Notes: generated from the sequence alone by a model not told the origin. Positions 15,326-24,531 are shown, counted from the first letter of the stretch. The stretch: 54,530 bases of DNA from RUG11788 sp964578175 (GCA_964578175.1 CAZOBH010000006.1:1-54530); one strand, 5' to 3'. Numbers and translations: made by a program.

Positions 15326-16813
15326 ATGAATTATACGTCATTAAACTTTTTACTATTTATATCAGTAATAGTACTTATATATTATTTGTTCCCTAAAAAG
15401 TATAGATGGACTGTATTACTAGTAAGTAGTATTATTTGTTATTACTTAATGAGTGGTTGGTTATTACTTTTTGTTATACTTGGAACACTTATATCTTATA
15501 TAGGTGCTAAAATATTAGAAAAAGAGAAGAAAAGAAAAAAGAAAATATTTATATTAACTCTTATATTAGTATTAGGATTCTTACTTGTACTTAAATATAA
15601 TAATTTTATTAGTTCTTTATTAAATCCTATTTTAAACTTAGTTAATTTAAATATTCCATTTAAGAAGTTTATATTACCGGTAGGTATATCTTACTATACA
15701 TTAGAGATGATATCTTATATATCTGATGTATATTTAAAAAAGATAAAAGCAGAAAAGAACTTTTTTAAATTATTAACATTCTTTACTTATTTTCCAAAAG
15801 TATTAGAAGGACCAATTTCTAAATATAGGGAAATATCTAAAGATATGTTTTCTATTCATAAATTCAATTATGATAGTTTTAGAAAAGCTTGGATATTAAT
15901 TGGAATAGGATTTATAAAAAAATTAGTTATAGCTGATAGAGCTGGAATATTTGTTAATAATTTCTTTAGTGATGGACACACTGGTCTTTTAACTATAGTT
16001 GCAGTCATTATGTATACGATCCAATTATATTTTGATTTTAGTGGATGTATAGATATTATTTCAGGAGTATCTGAATTATTTGGAATTAAGTTACCTGAAA
16101 ACTTTAGACAACCATTCTTTAGTAAATCAATTGAAGAGTTTTGGAGAAGATGGCATATTACTTTAGGTCTTTGGTTAAAAGAATATATATTCTTTCCAAT
16201 ATCATTATCTAAAATGAATATGAATTTAAATAAGAAAATGAGAAATGTTAAATTCAAACATTTATCTAGGTTTATAATAATAGCTTTCCCATTATTCTTT
16301 GTTTGGTTCTTTAATGGTTTATGGCATGGACCTACAATAAAATATGTATTATATGGATTATATTATTATATATTGATGATGTTAGGAGTGTTATTTAAAC
16401 CTATTTTAGATAAACTTGTTAAATTATTAAGAATTAATACTAAAGTGTTTAGTTATAGATTATTTCAAATATTAAGAACAACAATAATAGTATGTTTTGG
16501 AATGCTTATATTTAGAACTGAAACTATACCTGAAGTATTTGAAATAATTAAAAATATTAAAATAAGTGACCCAGTTAATTTCTTTGATTTAGGAATTAAC
16601 ATAAAAGAATTTGTACCTTTCTTAATATCATTATTTGCAATGTTCTTTATTAGTTTAGCTAAAGAGTTAAAAATAAATGTAAGAGAAAAATTAGAAGAAC
16701 AAAATCTAGTATTTAGATGGTGTGTATATTGGATAATAATATTTACAGTTATAATATTTGGTGTATACGGAAAAGGTTATGATGCAGCTAGTTTTATCTA
16801 TGGAGGCTTCTAA
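15326..16813 (+). CDS. dltB: D-alanyl transfer MBOAT protein (DltB)
   Basis: 495 residues, about 11 membrane helices, MBOAT family. The invariant His lies in FFNGLWHGPTIKYVLYG near residue 333, and the earlier FRQPFFSKSIEEFWRRWHITLG is the second conserved MBOAT block. It moves D-Ala from the carrier protein across the membrane. The ATG at 15326 fits the GGTGGGAG site better than the GTG at 15317 inside it. It overlaps the dltD start (TAATG). Confidence 0.92.
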   Translation: MNYTSLNFLLFISVIVLIYYLFPKKYRWTVLLVSSIICYYLMSGWLLLFVILGTLISYIGAKILEKEKKRKKKIFILTLILVLGFLLVLKYNNFISSLLNPILNLVNLNIPFKKFILPVGISYYTLEMISYISDVYLKKIKAEKNFFKLLTFFTYFPKVLEGPISKYREISKDMFSIHKFNYDSFRKAWILIGIGFIKKLVIADRAGIFVNNFFSDGHTGLLTIVAVIMYTIQLYFDFSGCIDIISGVSELFGIKLPENFRQPFFSKSIEEFWRRWHITLGLWLKEYIFFPISLSKMNMNLNKKMRNVKFKHLSRFIIIAFPLFFVWFFNGLWHGPTIKYVLYGLYYYILMMLGVLFKPILDKLVKLLRINTKVFSYRLFQILRTTIIVCFGMLIFRTETIPEVFEIIKNIKISDPVNFFDLGINIKEFVPFLISLFAMFFISLAKELKINVREKLEEQNLVFRWCVYWIIIFTVIIFGVYGKGYDAASFIYGGF

Positions 16814-17907
16814 TGAAAAAGTTTAAGAATTTATTACAATTTACGATATTTATAGGTTTAACTATTTATTTACTTTATGTAGCTGGATTTATTATAGCGC
16901 CAAAAGGAACTGATTATGATGATCAAGGAGGATCTTACACAGTTAATGGATTATATCAATTAAAGAAGAATCAATTAGATATATTATTTTTAGGAGATAG
17001 TAGTATGTCTAGATCTGTTTCACCTATGCAAATATATGAAGAAACAGGTATAACATCATATAATTATAGTATTAATTCATCACGTGTATATATGTCTTAT
17101 TATCTACTTAAAGATGCTTTAATTACTCAAAAACCAAAAGTAGTATTCATTGATACCATTACTTTATTCTATGAATATAGAGAAAAGGAAGCAGAACAAA
17201 GACCATCTTTTGATTATATGAGATGGAGTAAAGAAAAAGTAAATGTAGTTAATGATAAATTATTTAGTGAAAATTATTTTGATAAATTATCATTTATATT
17301 CCCAGTATTAAGATATCATGATAGATGGCAACATCTAGGAATGAAAGATATAAAACCATATTTTAGTAGTAGAAATTCTATTTCTAGAGGTTTCTATTTA
17401 AGTAGTAAATATAAACCAAATAAAAAAGCTAAAACATATATGGATAAAAATGACAAAGAAGTTCATATGTTAAAAGAAACAGAAGAGTATTTATATAAAT
17501 TAATCGATTTATGTAAGGAAGAAGATATAGATTTAATTTTCTTAGGTATTCCTGATACTAAAGTTTGGAATTATTCCTCATCAAAGAAAATGGAAGAGAT
17601 TGCAAAAGAGACAGATACTGTATTCCTAGATTTAAATGATAGTAAAAAATATAAATATGATTGGGATACAGATTCAGAAAATGGATCAACTCACTTTAAT
17701 ATCTATGGAGCTAAAAAAACAACAGAATATGTAACTGATTATATTTTAGATAACTATCATTTCAAAAGTCATAAAGATGATTCATATTATGATAATTGGA
17801 ATAAAGATTTAAAGAAATATAAGAAAAAGGAAAAAGCAACTATTGAGAAATTAGAATATAATATAGATCATAAAATAATGTATAAAAGTAAAAATAAAAA
17901 AAGATAA
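16813..17907 (+). CDS. dltD: DltD-like SGNH protein
   Basis: 364 residues. One N-terminal membrane helix (about 9-30) anchors an outward-facing domain. FLGDSSMSRS near 60 carries the SGNH nucleophile Ser, and STHFNIYGA near 293 the catalytic His with Asn. DltD acts outside the membrane in D-alanine transfer or thioesterase activity with DltB. Sequence-wise it is closer to the broad AlgX/SGNH type than to the Bacillus DltD text-book form, so the name rests mostly on operon position. The C-terminal 60 residues are Lys-rich. Confidence 0.82.
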   Translation: MKKFKNLLQFTIFIGLTIYLLYVAGFIIAPKGTDYDDQGGSYTVNGLYQLKKNQLDILFLGDSSMSRSVSPMQIYEETGITSYNYSINSSRVYMSYYLLKDALITQKPKVVFIDTITLFYEYREKEAEQRPSFDYMRWSKEKVNVVNDKLFSENYFDKLSFIFPVLRYHDRWQHLGMKDIKPYFSSRNSISRGFYLSSKYKPNKKAKTYMDKNDKEVHMLKETEEYLYKLIDLCKEEDIDLIFLGIPDTKVWNYSSSKKMEEIAKETDTVFLDLNDSKKYKYDWDTDSENGSTHFNIYGAKKTTEYVTDYILDNYHFKSHKDDSYYDNWNKDLKKYKKKEKATIEKLEYNIDHKIMYKSKNKKR

Positions 17908-17942
17908 AAAGTTAAGATGAAAAACTCTTAACTTTTTCTTTT
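17907..17942 (+). terminator. Intrinsic terminator of the dlt operon
   Basis: AAAAGTTAAGA (17907-17917) pairs perfectly over 11 bp with TCTTAACTTTT (17926-17936), followed by T-rich sequence. Confidence 0.88.
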
Positions 17943-17950
17943 TATTTTCC

Positions 17951-17979
17951 TTGCAATTTATAATTAGTATCGTTATAAT
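17951..17979 (+). promoter_or_regulatory. lon promoter
   Basis: TTGCAA (17951-17956), 17 bases, TATAAT (17974-17979). I see no CIRCE or CtsR-like repeat, so heat-shock control is not evident. Confidence 0.7.
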
Positions 17980-18010
17980 AGAAAACATATTTTTGCTGAG
18001 GTGATGAACT

Positions 18011-20338
18011 ATGATTAAAACTAATTTACCTGTACTTTTGATAAGAAACATGGTTCTTTTTCCTAATAGTGAAATTAGACTTGAAATAGATAGTGAAATT
18101 GATAAAAAAATAGTAGCATTATCAGAAGATTATTATAGCAATCAGGTATTAGTTGTTAATCCTAAAGATGTATTTGAAGAAGATCCTGATATAACAGAAC
18201 TTCCTAAAGTTGGTATAGTTGGAAATATTAAAATGAAAATAGATATGCCAAATAATAAGACTAGGATAATAGTTTCTGGTGTTCATAGAGCAATAGTTCA
18301 TACTTATACTAAAGAAGAAGGCATAATTGATGCAGTAGTTAGTAGTGTTGAAGAAGAAGTTCTTAATATGAAAGAAGAACTTGCTTATGCTCGTAGTTTA
18401 GTTAAACATATTGAAGTTTATGTTAAAGAAGTTCCTTATATGTCTAATACAGTTTTATCTCAAATTACTGGTATCACAGATATAAGTCAACTAACAGATA
18501 TAGTTGCTTTATTTTTGCCTATAGATTTAGAAAGAAAATTAGAATATATTTCTGAGTTCTCATCTACTAAAAGAGTTAAAATGATTCTTGATGATATAAA
18601 TAGAGATATGGAAATTATTAAACTTGAAAAAGAAATAGATGATGAAGTTACAAAGAACTTGGATAAAAGTCAAAAAGAGTTTGTACTACGTGAAAAAATT
18701 AGAGTTATTAAAGAAGAACTTGGAGACTTACATGATCATGATTATGAAGTAGATAGGTTAAGAGAAAAAGCTAATAATTTAAAATGCCCTGAAAAGATTA
18801 AAACTAGACTTGATAATGAAATAAATAGATATGAATCATGTAATGTTAATTCACCAGAAATTGGAATCTTAAGTACATATATAGATTGGTTATTAGATTT
18901 ACCTTGGAATAAATTTACTAAAGATGAGACTAATTTAAATAAAGTTAAAGAAAGCCTTGATGAATCACATTATGCATTAGATACAGTTAAAGATAGAATA
19001 ATAGAATTTTTAGCAGTTAAAGAAAAGAAAAATAGTTTAAGAAGTCCAATTATTTGTTTAGTTGGTCCCCCAGGAGTTGGTAAAACAACACTTGCTCAAA
19101 GTATAGCTAATAGCTTAAATCGTAAATCAACAAAGATCTCTGTTGGTGGAGTTAATGATGAAGCAGAGATAGTTGGACATAGAAGGACATATGTTGGGGC
19201 AGCACCTGGATTAATTATTCAAGGAATGAAAAAAGCTGGAACATCTAATCCTGTATTTATAATTGATGAAATAGATAAAATGACAAAAGATATTAAAGGA
19301 GATCCAGCTAGTGCTCTTCTTGAAGTATTAGATAAAGAACAAAATCAAAGGTTCCAAGATCATTATATAGAAGAAGAATTTGATTTATCATCAGTTATGT
19401 TTATAGCAACTGCAAATTATATAGATCAAATTCCAACTGAATTAAGAGATAGATTAGAGATAGTAGAATTATCTAGTTATACTGAATATGAAAAGTTAGA
19501 TATAGCTAAAATATATTTAGTTCCTAATCAATTAGAAGAACATGGAGTAGATGATAAGAAAATTAAATTTGAAGAAGAAGCAATACTTTCAATTATTAGA
19601 AATTATACTAAAGAAAGTGGAGTAAGAGAATTAGAAAGATTAATAGCAACTATTATTAGAAAAATTGTTAAAGAGATAGTTGTAGATAAATCTAAAAAAG
19701 ATTATGTAATTACATCTACTAATTTAAAAGAATATTTAGGTAATCAAAAATATTTCTATCATGATAAAGATGATGATGGACATGTCGGAGTAGTTAATGG
19801 ACTTTGTTATACAGAGTTTGGTGGAGATATATTACCTATTGAAACTACTATGTATCAAGGAAAAGGAGAATTAATTCTTACAGGTTCCTTAGGTGATGTT
19901 ATGAAAGAATCTGCTCAAATTGCTTTTAGTTATATTAAAGCAAATTGTGATTTATTTAATCTTGATATAAATGAAATTGAAAATAAAAATATTCATATTC
20001 ATGTACCTGAAGGTAGTGTTCCAAAAGAAGGACCTAGTGCAGGGACTGCTTTAACAACAGCTATGTTAAGTTTATTTAGGAATATGAAAATACCTAGTAA
20101 TATAGCAATGACTGGAGAAATGACTTTGAGAGGAAGAATACTTCCAATTGGTGGTCTAAAAGAAAAAGTAATAGGTGCACATAGAGCAAACGTTAAAACA
20201 ATATTTTTACCTAAAGAAAATGAAAGAGACTTAGAAGAAATACCTGAAGATATTAAAAATGAAATAAAATTTATCTTTGTAGAAAGATATGGAGAAATTT
20301 ACAAGGAATTAAATAAGAATAAGAAAAATAAAAAATAA
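18011..20338 (+). CDS. lon: ATP-dependent protease Lon (LonA type)
   Basis: 775 residues, normal for bacterial LonA. Order: N-terminal substrate-binding domain (1-200), coiled-coil (200-290), AAA+ module with Walker A GPPGVGKT near 352 and Walker B FIIDEID near 416, sensor region ATANYIDQIP, then the protease domain with catalytic Ser in PKEGPSAGTAL near 676 and Lys in GGLKEKVIGAH near 717. A cytoplasmic protein-quality and regulatory protease. GAGGTGAT is the binding site. A 13-base gap to the next gene with AAGGAGG indicates co-transcription. Confidence 0.97.
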   Translation: MIKTNLPVLLIRNMVLFPNSEIRLEIDSEIDKKIVALSEDYYSNQVLVVNPKDVFEEDPDITELPKVGIVGNIKMKIDMPNNKTRIIVSGVHRAIVHTYTKEEGIIDAVVSSVEEEVLNMKEELAYARSLVKHIEVYVKEVPYMSNTVLSQITGITDISQLTDIVALFLPIDLERKLEYISEFSSTKRVKMILDDINRDMEIIKLEKEIDDEVTKNLDKSQKEFVLREKIRVIKEELGDLHDHDYEVDRLREKANNLKCPEKIKTRLDNEINRYESCNVNSPEIGILSTYIDWLLDLPWNKFTKDETNLNKVKESLDESHYALDTVKDRIIEFLAVKEKKNSLRSPIICLVGPPGVGKTTLAQSIANSLNRKSTKISVGGVNDEAEIVGHRRTYVGAAPGLIIQGMKKAGTSNPVFIIDEIDKMTKDIKGDPASALLEVLDKEQNQRFQDHYIEEEFDLSSVMFIATANYIDQIPTELRDRLEIVELSSYTEYEKLDIAKIYLVPNQLEEHGVDDKKIKFEEEAILSIIRNYTKESGVRELERLIATIIRKIVKEIVVDKSKKDYVITSTNLKEYLGNQKYFYHDKDDDGHVGVVNGLCYTEFGGDILPIETTMYQGKGELILTGSLGDVMKESAQIAFSYIKANCDLFNLDINEIENKNIHIHVPEGSVPKEGPSAGTALTTAMLSLFRNMKIPSNIAMTGEMTLRGRILPIGGLKEKVIGAHRANVKTIFLPKENERDLEEIPEDIKNEIKFIFVERYGEIYKELNKNKKNKK

Positions 20339-20351
20339 GGAGGAATAAAAA

Positions 20352-21074
20352 ATGGATAGAGTAAGAGAAAAAAGAGAAATTAAGGACTTTTTGGAAGTTC
20401 AAAGAGATATGTTTATATTAGATGAGGAGGAATTAACTGAAAAATATGTTCCTGATATACATCAATATAAAAAGTTTTTAAGTGGAGTTAAAAGAACACT
20501 TGGTCCAATGTCATATAATTATTACTTAGATTATTCTAGAGGAGATAAAATACACAGTGTAGTAGTAAGAGGTGCAGATGCCCATGAGGAGAGTATTCCA
20601 TTAATATATCCAAATGGAGAAATAGTAGAAGATTTATCAATAGTTCTAGGTTATTATGATCTTGAAAGAAAAGATAGAAAGTATAATTACGATCTTAGAG
20701 AAGATGCTATGGGAACTTATGAATATACACTAAATTGTAGATATAATATTCCTGGTAGATCTTTTAAAGATATGCTTATAGATATGCCAGAACAATTTGA
20801 AAGAGTTTTAAGTACTTCTAGTGTTACTAAAATAGATGCTAAATATGCATCTGCAGTTGCTTATTTATTTGGAACTTTTCCTGAATTTATGAGTAGTTTA
20901 GATAACTGTGATACAATTATAGATTCTATTTCTAAAACTAATGTTAGAGATTCTCGTACTGGAGATTTTAAAGAAGATAGAATGTTTAGAAGGACAGCTA
21001 AGAGAGCAAGAAGTGCAGTAGAAAATTATACTAAACAATTAGAAAAAGGTACAGCTAAAAAAATTGAAAAATAA
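20352..21074 (+). CDS. Unknown protein, 240 aa, cotranscribed with lon
   Basis: Soluble, highly charged, no signal peptide or membrane helix. It begins MDRVREKREIKDFLEVQRD, with AAGGAGG 8 bases upstream. The C-terminus is strongly basic (FRRTAKRARSAVENYTKQLEKGTAKKIEK), which could bind nucleic acid or be flexible. I do not recognise the family. Its place directly behind lon suggests a link with proteolysis or simply shared expression. Confidence 0.78.
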   Translation: MDRVREKREIKDFLEVQRDMFILDEEELTEKYVPDIHQYKKFLSGVKRTLGPMSYNYYLDYSRGDKIHSVVVRGADAHEESIPLIYPNGEIVEDLSIVLGYYDLERKDRKYNYDLREDAMGTYEYTLNCRYNIPGRSFKDMLIDMPEQFERVLSTSSVTKIDAKYASAVAYLFGTFPEFMSSLDNCDTIIDSISKTNVRDSRTGDFKEDRMFRRTAKRARSAVENYTKQLEKGTAKKIEK

Positions 21075-21119
21075 TTAATATAATGATAATATTAAATAGT
21101 CATAAATAGAGGTGAGTAT

Positions 21120-21923
21120 ATGTTATCAGTTATTATATTAGGATTTATTCAAGGAATTGCAGAATTTTTGCCTATTTCATCATCAGCTCATTTAATTATT
21201 TTTAGAGATGTTTTTGGAATTGGATCTAGTCTTATTACAGAAGAAATATCTATGTCTTTTGATATAGCATTACATTTAGGTACTTTAGGAGCAATAGGTA
21301 TATATTTCTTTAAAGATTTTTGGAATATGATTATAAAAGGATTAAGTAAACCAAAATCTAAAGATGGAAAATTATTCTGGTATGTAGTTGTTGGTACAAT
21401 TCCAGCAGCTATATTTGGAGTTTTATTTGAAGATGTAATAGAAAACTTTTTTAGAAAACAATATATATTAATAGCTATTGCTTTAATAGTAATGGGTATA
21501 ATTATATTTGTATTAGATAAGACTAATAAACAAGAAAAAGATGTCAAAGAGATGAGTTTAAAAGATGCTATTATAATAGGTTGTAGTCAAGTATTTGCAT
21601 TAGTTCCAGGTTTTTCTAGAAGTGGTACGACTATTGCTGCTGCAAGAGCTTTAAAATTAAAAAGAGAAGATGCTGCTAAATTTTCATTTTATTTATCAGC
21701 ACCTGTAGTTTTAGGATCAGTTGTATTATTTCTTTTGAAAGAAGATTTAAATGTAATTAAAGCTCACCTAGATATATTTATAATGGGAGTATTAATCTCG
21801 TTTACAGTAGGACTTTTATGTATTAAATACTTCTTAAAGTATTTACGTAAGAATGATTTTGAAATATTTATGTTCTATCGTATTATACTTGGTGTAATTG
21901 TAATATTATGTGTGGTATTTTAA
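21120..21923 (+). CDS. uppP: Undecaprenyl-diphosphatase (UppP/BacA)
   Basis: 267 residues, about 8 membrane helices. The signatures GFIQGIAEFLPISSSAHL (residues 8-25, catalytic Glu) and PGFSRSGTT (near 163, catalytic Arg) are intact. It dephosphorylates undecaprenyl pyrophosphate at the outer membrane face, returning the lipid carrier used for peptidoglycan and teichoic acid. It can also confer bacitracin tolerance. AGAGGTGAG is the binding site. Its last 18 bases overlap the end of the convergent DUF192 gene. Confidence 0.96.
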   Translation: MLSVIILGFIQGIAEFLPISSSAHLIIFRDVFGIGSSLITEEISMSFDIALHLGTLGAIGIYFFKDFWNMIIKGLSKPKSKDGKLFWYVVVGTIPAAIFGVLFEDVIENFFRKQYILIAIALIVMGIIIFVLDKTNKQEKDVKEMSLKDAIIIGCSQVFALVPGFSRSGTTIAAARALKLKREDAAKFSFYLSAPVVLGSVVLFLLKEDLNVIKAHLDIFIMGVLISFTVGLLCIKYFLKYLRKNDFEIFMFYRIILGVIVILCVVF

Positions 21924-22208
21924 AATATCACCTTTTTTTATGTCTTTAACAAAGTTATTAGGATATTCAAAAGTATAATAAACTTTTTTCTTAGGTAGTA
22001 TGATTCTATTCTTTTTCATATTTTTTTTAATATATAGCACTTTAAGATTTTTATCAGTCATTACAACATCTATTTCTTCTTTCATAAAAAAGGTATGAAT
22101 ACTATTACATTTTGGAAATACCAAACAATAATCTATATTCTTTTTACCCATTAATCCAATAAATCTATCTTTAAAAGATATAGCTTCAACATAATTTATT
22201 TTATTCAT
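21906..22208 (-). CDS. DUF192 family protein
   Basis: 100 residues covering one DUF192 domain: FKDRFIGLMGKK, then the conserved core CNSIHTFFMKEEIDVVMTD and a C-terminal VYYTFEYP stretch. Most DUF192 proteins are exported or follow a signal peptide; this one has none, so it may be cytoplasmic. Function of the family is not established. GGTGATAGT precedes the start. It converges on and overlaps uppP by 18 bases. Confidence 0.85.
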   Translation of the reverse strand: MNKINYVEAISFKDRFIGLMGKKNIDYCLVFPKCNSIHTFFMKEEIDVVMTDKNLKVLYIKKNMKKNRIILPKKKVYYTFEYPNNFVKDIKKGDILKYHT

Positions 22209-22240
22209 ACTATCACCATTATTTTTAATATATCATATTA

Positions 22241-22269
22241 TTGACAAAAAAAACTCTTCATTATAAAAT
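22241..22269 (+). promoter_or_regulatory. Promoter of the Flp-type pilin gene
   Basis: TTGACA (22241-22246), 17 bases, TAAAAT (22264-22269). It leaves an untranslated leader of only about 11 bases before the ATG at 22287. Confidence 0.6.
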
Positions 22270-22286
22270 TATATTGATTAAAGGGT

Positions 22287-22496
22287 ATGGTGGTAAAAGT
22301 GAAAAAAGTAGAGAATAATAAAGGACAAGCATTAGTAGAATATGTTCTTATTATCGCCCTTATTTCGGTTATTGTTATTGGTGTAATAAATACATTTGGT
22401 GGTTATATAAAAGATAGTATAACAAAAACTTCTTGTTCTATAGCTGATAAAAATTATGTAGAAGGAGAAGAACCAGGAGATGGTTATTGTAAATAG
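22287..22496 (+). CDS. Flp/Fap-type pilin (class III signal)
   Basis: 69 residues. NNKGQALVEYVLIIALISVIVI is the Flp pilin signature: Gly before the cleavage site, Glu at position +5 of the mature chain, then one hydrophobic helix. A short tail follows with two Cys (SCSIADKN...GYC). Processing by a prepilin peptidase and assembly by a Tad-type machine would be expected, but neither is in this window. A GTG at 22299 behind GGTGGT is an equally good start, shortening the leader by 4 residues. A single-gene transcript with its own promoter and terminator. Confidence 0.8.
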   Translation: MVVKVKKVENNKGQALVEYVLIIALISVIVIGVINTFGGYIKDSITKTSCSIADKNYVEGEEPGDGYCK

Positions 22497-22514
22497 TGCT
22501 TAGGCACTTTTTTT
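22495..22514 (+). terminator. Intrinsic terminator of the pilin gene
   Basis: AGTGC (22495-22499), loop TTAG, GCACT (22504-22508), then a T run. It overlaps the stop codon. Confidence 0.75.
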
Positions 22515-22529
22515 GTTAACAAAAATATA

Positions 22530-22558
22530 TTGACAACCTGTAATGCTTGTGATAATAT
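22530..22558 (+). promoter_or_regulatory. Promoter of the ABC exporter leader
   Basis: TTGACA (22530-22535), 17 bases, TAATAT (22553-22558). Transcription should start near 22565, about 170 bases before the transporter ATG. Confidence 0.7.
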
Positions 22559-22580
22559 TTAACATGAATTTGAAGAAAGG

Positions 22581-22709
22581 AGTGAGAATATGATTTTTGA
22601 TGTATTATATAATTTGTTTTTAGATATGAGTAAAATGACGAAGCGAGAGTATTCTCACTTAGTTTAACTATTTTTTGTAAGTTAAAAGTCATTTTATATG
22701 GCTTTTTTA
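22581..22709 (+). promoter_or_regulatory. Ribosome-mediated transcription attenuator upstream of the ABC exporter
   Basis: Terminator: 22686-22692 pairs with 22698-22704 (AAGTCAT with ATGGCTT), then six Ts. Antiterminator: TAAAATGAC (22631-22639) pairs perfectly with GTCATTTTA (22688-22696), destroying the terminator. A third hairpin joins AGTGAGAATA (22581-22590, covering the leader RBS and start) to TATTCTCACT (22650-22659), and a fourth joins 22663-22669 to 22680-22686. Normal translation through the leader would cover 22631-22639 and let the terminator form; an early stall would leave it free. The structures are seen; the logic is inference. Confidence 0.68.
22590..22667 (+). CDS. Leader peptide of the ABC exporter (25 aa)
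   Basis: ATG at 22590 after GGAGTGAG (22579-22586). The peptide begins MIFDVLYNLFLDMS and ends KMTKREYSHLV, stop at 22665-22667. The ORF spans the antiterminator segment (22631-22639), and its last codons form part of two downstream hairpin arms. This arrangement is that of a regulatory leader ORF, comparable in principle to the bmrB leader of the Bacillus subtilis bmrCD multidrug ABC genes. The peptide ending (KREYSHLV) loosely resembles the end of leader 1 at 9703 (RRRRTHTLVK). Confidence 0.65.
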   Translation: MIFDVLYNLFLDMSKMTKREYSHLV

Positions 22710-22733
22710 TATTTTAGAAAGGAAGATGATTTT

Positions 22734-24470
22734 ATGGAGAAATTAAAAAACTTTAAGTTATTATTTCACTATTTAAGAAATGATAAATTAAAAGTATTTA
22801 TATACGTAATATTAGTTTTAATGTCTTATCTACCAGCTTTAATTTCTGCATATTTCTGGGGTAAAGCATTAGAATTCTTATTATTAAAAGATGCAACTAA
22901 ATTCCTTTTATATTTAATAATTTGGGAAGGAATATATATTTTTTGTTATTCAATTTTACAAGTACCTAGAGATAAAATATATAATTATCTAGAACTCAAA
23001 TTCATGAGAGAAGTATCAAATGATTTATATAAGAAAATTGATAACTTACCAGCTATAGCGTTTGAAGATATTGGTGTAGGTGAGTTTATTAATAGATTGT
23101 ATAATGATATTGATAGAGTAATGTCTTTATTAAATAGTATGATTAGACTTATATGTAAGTCCTTTGTACTAGTAGTAGTTATTGTTTTAGCGTTTAAAGT
23201 ATCCCTATTAATTGGAATAGAAATAATTATATTTGGTGTAGTAATGGGATTTATTTCTGCTAAATTCTTTCCAAAGATTAAAAAGACTCAAGAAAATATT
23301 AAAAAAGAAACAGATGGATATGTTAAAAGAGCAACTGAAAATATTACAGGTATAAGAGAAATTAAAGCTCTTGGAATTAAAGAAAATGTTGAAAAAGATA
23401 TAGACAATACTTTAGATAGAATGTTTAAGCATTCTAAAGATATAAGAAATTACCAAGTTATTTATTATGCTTTAAATAATTTAACTTATTTTATCTTACA
23501 ATTTATAATTCTATATTCAGTAGGAGTTTTCTTTATAAGAGGTCAAATAGTTTATGCTGTATTTATGATGTTTGAAACATATATTTGGAGAATAGATGAG
23601 GTAGTTGAATCTTTATCAGACTTTGGAGTTAACTTTAATAAAGTATCTGTTTCATTAAAAAGAATTGATGAAATTGTTAATAATAGACTTTATGAAGATG
23701 AAAAATTTGGTGATATTGAATTAAAAGACTGTAAGGGAATTATTGAATTTAAAGATATTCATTTCAAATATAGAGAAGATGAAGAAAATACTTTAAATGG
23801 ATTAAGTCTTAAAATAGAACCAAATAAAAAGACTGCAATAGTAGGTAAATCTGGTAATGGTAAATCAACAATATTTAATCTATTATTAAGATTCTTTGAT
23901 GTACATGAAGGAAGTTTAACTATAGATGGAATAGATATTAAAGATTTAACTGAAGAGTCTCTTCGTAAGAATATTTCAATTATAAGACAAGCACCATTCT
24001 TATTTAATTTATCCATATTTGATAATTTTAAATTTGTTAAAGAAGATGTAACATTAGAAGAAGTAAAAGAAGTTTGTAAAAAAGCTTATATAGATGAGTA
24101 TATAGAAAGCTTACCTCATAAATATGATACGATAATTGGTGAGGGTGGAGTAAACTTATCTGGCGGACAAAAGCAAAGAATTGCGATTGCTAGAACTTTA
24201 CTTTTAGATACTAAGATAATTCTATTCGATGAAGCAACAAGTGCACTTGATAATGAATCACAAGAATATATTAAGAAAACAATTGATTCATTAGTTAAAG
24301 ATCACACTATAATAATAGTTGCACATAGATTATCAACAATTATAGATGCAGACATTATAAATGTCATCGATAAAGGTAAGTGTAGTGCAAGTGGCACTCA
24401 TAAGAAATTGATGAAAGAATCTAAGACATATCAAAAATTATATTTATCAGAAAATTCAGATTCAGAATAA
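22734..24470 (+). CDS. ABC exporter, fused membrane and ATPase domains (multidrug type)
   Basis: 578 residues. Six membrane helices (about 20-310) are followed by an ATPase domain: Walker A GKSGNGKST near 371, signature LSGGQKQRIAIA near 475, Walker B IILFDEATSAL near 495 and H-loop HRLST near 530. It is a half-transporter that would work as a homodimer, or with a partner not present here. All catalytic residues are intact. The start at 22734 has GAAAGGAAG upstream; the ATG at 22698 lies inside the terminator hairpin. Together with the leader attenuator, export of a translation-targeting compound is the likeliest role. Lipid or peptide export cannot be excluded. Confidence 0.88.
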   Translation: MEKLKNFKLLFHYLRNDKLKVFIYVILVLMSYLPALISAYFWGKALEFLLLKDATKFLLYLIIWEGIYIFCYSILQVPRDKIYNYLELKFMREVSNDLYKKIDNLPAIAFEDIGVGEFINRLYNDIDRVMSLLNSMIRLICKSFVLVVVIVLAFKVSLLIGIEIIIFGVVMGFISAKFFPKIKKTQENIKKETDGYVKRATENITGIREIKALGIKENVEKDIDNTLDRMFKHSKDIRNYQVIYYALNNLTYFILQFIILYSVGVFFIRGQIVYAVFMMFETYIWRIDEVVESLSDFGVNFNKVSVSLKRIDEIVNNRLYEDEKFGDIELKDCKGIIEFKDIHFKYREDEENTLNGLSLKIEPNKKTAIVGKSGNGKSTIFNLLLRFFDVHEGSLTIDGIDIKDLTEESLRKNISIIRQAPFLFNLSIFDNFKFVKEDVTLEEVKEVCKKAYIDEYIESLPHKYDTIIGEGGVNLSGGQKQRIAIARTLLLDTKIILFDEATSALDNESQEYIKKTIDSLVKDHTIIIVAHRLSTIIDADIINVIDKGKCSASGTHKKLMKESKTYQKLYLSENSDSE

Positions 24471-24479
24471 TAAAAGGAC

Positions 24480-24507
24480 TTGAAAACTTTATAAATTATG
24501 TTATAAT
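24480..24507 (+). promoter_or_regulatory. tRNA operon promoter
   Basis: TTGAAA (24480-24485), 16 bases, TATAAT (24502-24507), 25 bases before tRNA-Lys. Confidence 0.75.
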
Positions 24508-24531
24508 TTAAAAGTAATCAAGTTTTTTTAT

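Noticed and set aside
22563..22592. Second short ORF (MNLKKGVRI) overlapping the start of the ABC leader peptide
   Set aside because: It begins at about the predicted transcript start with no binding site; the ORF at 22590 has GGAGTGAG and explains the hairpin layout.
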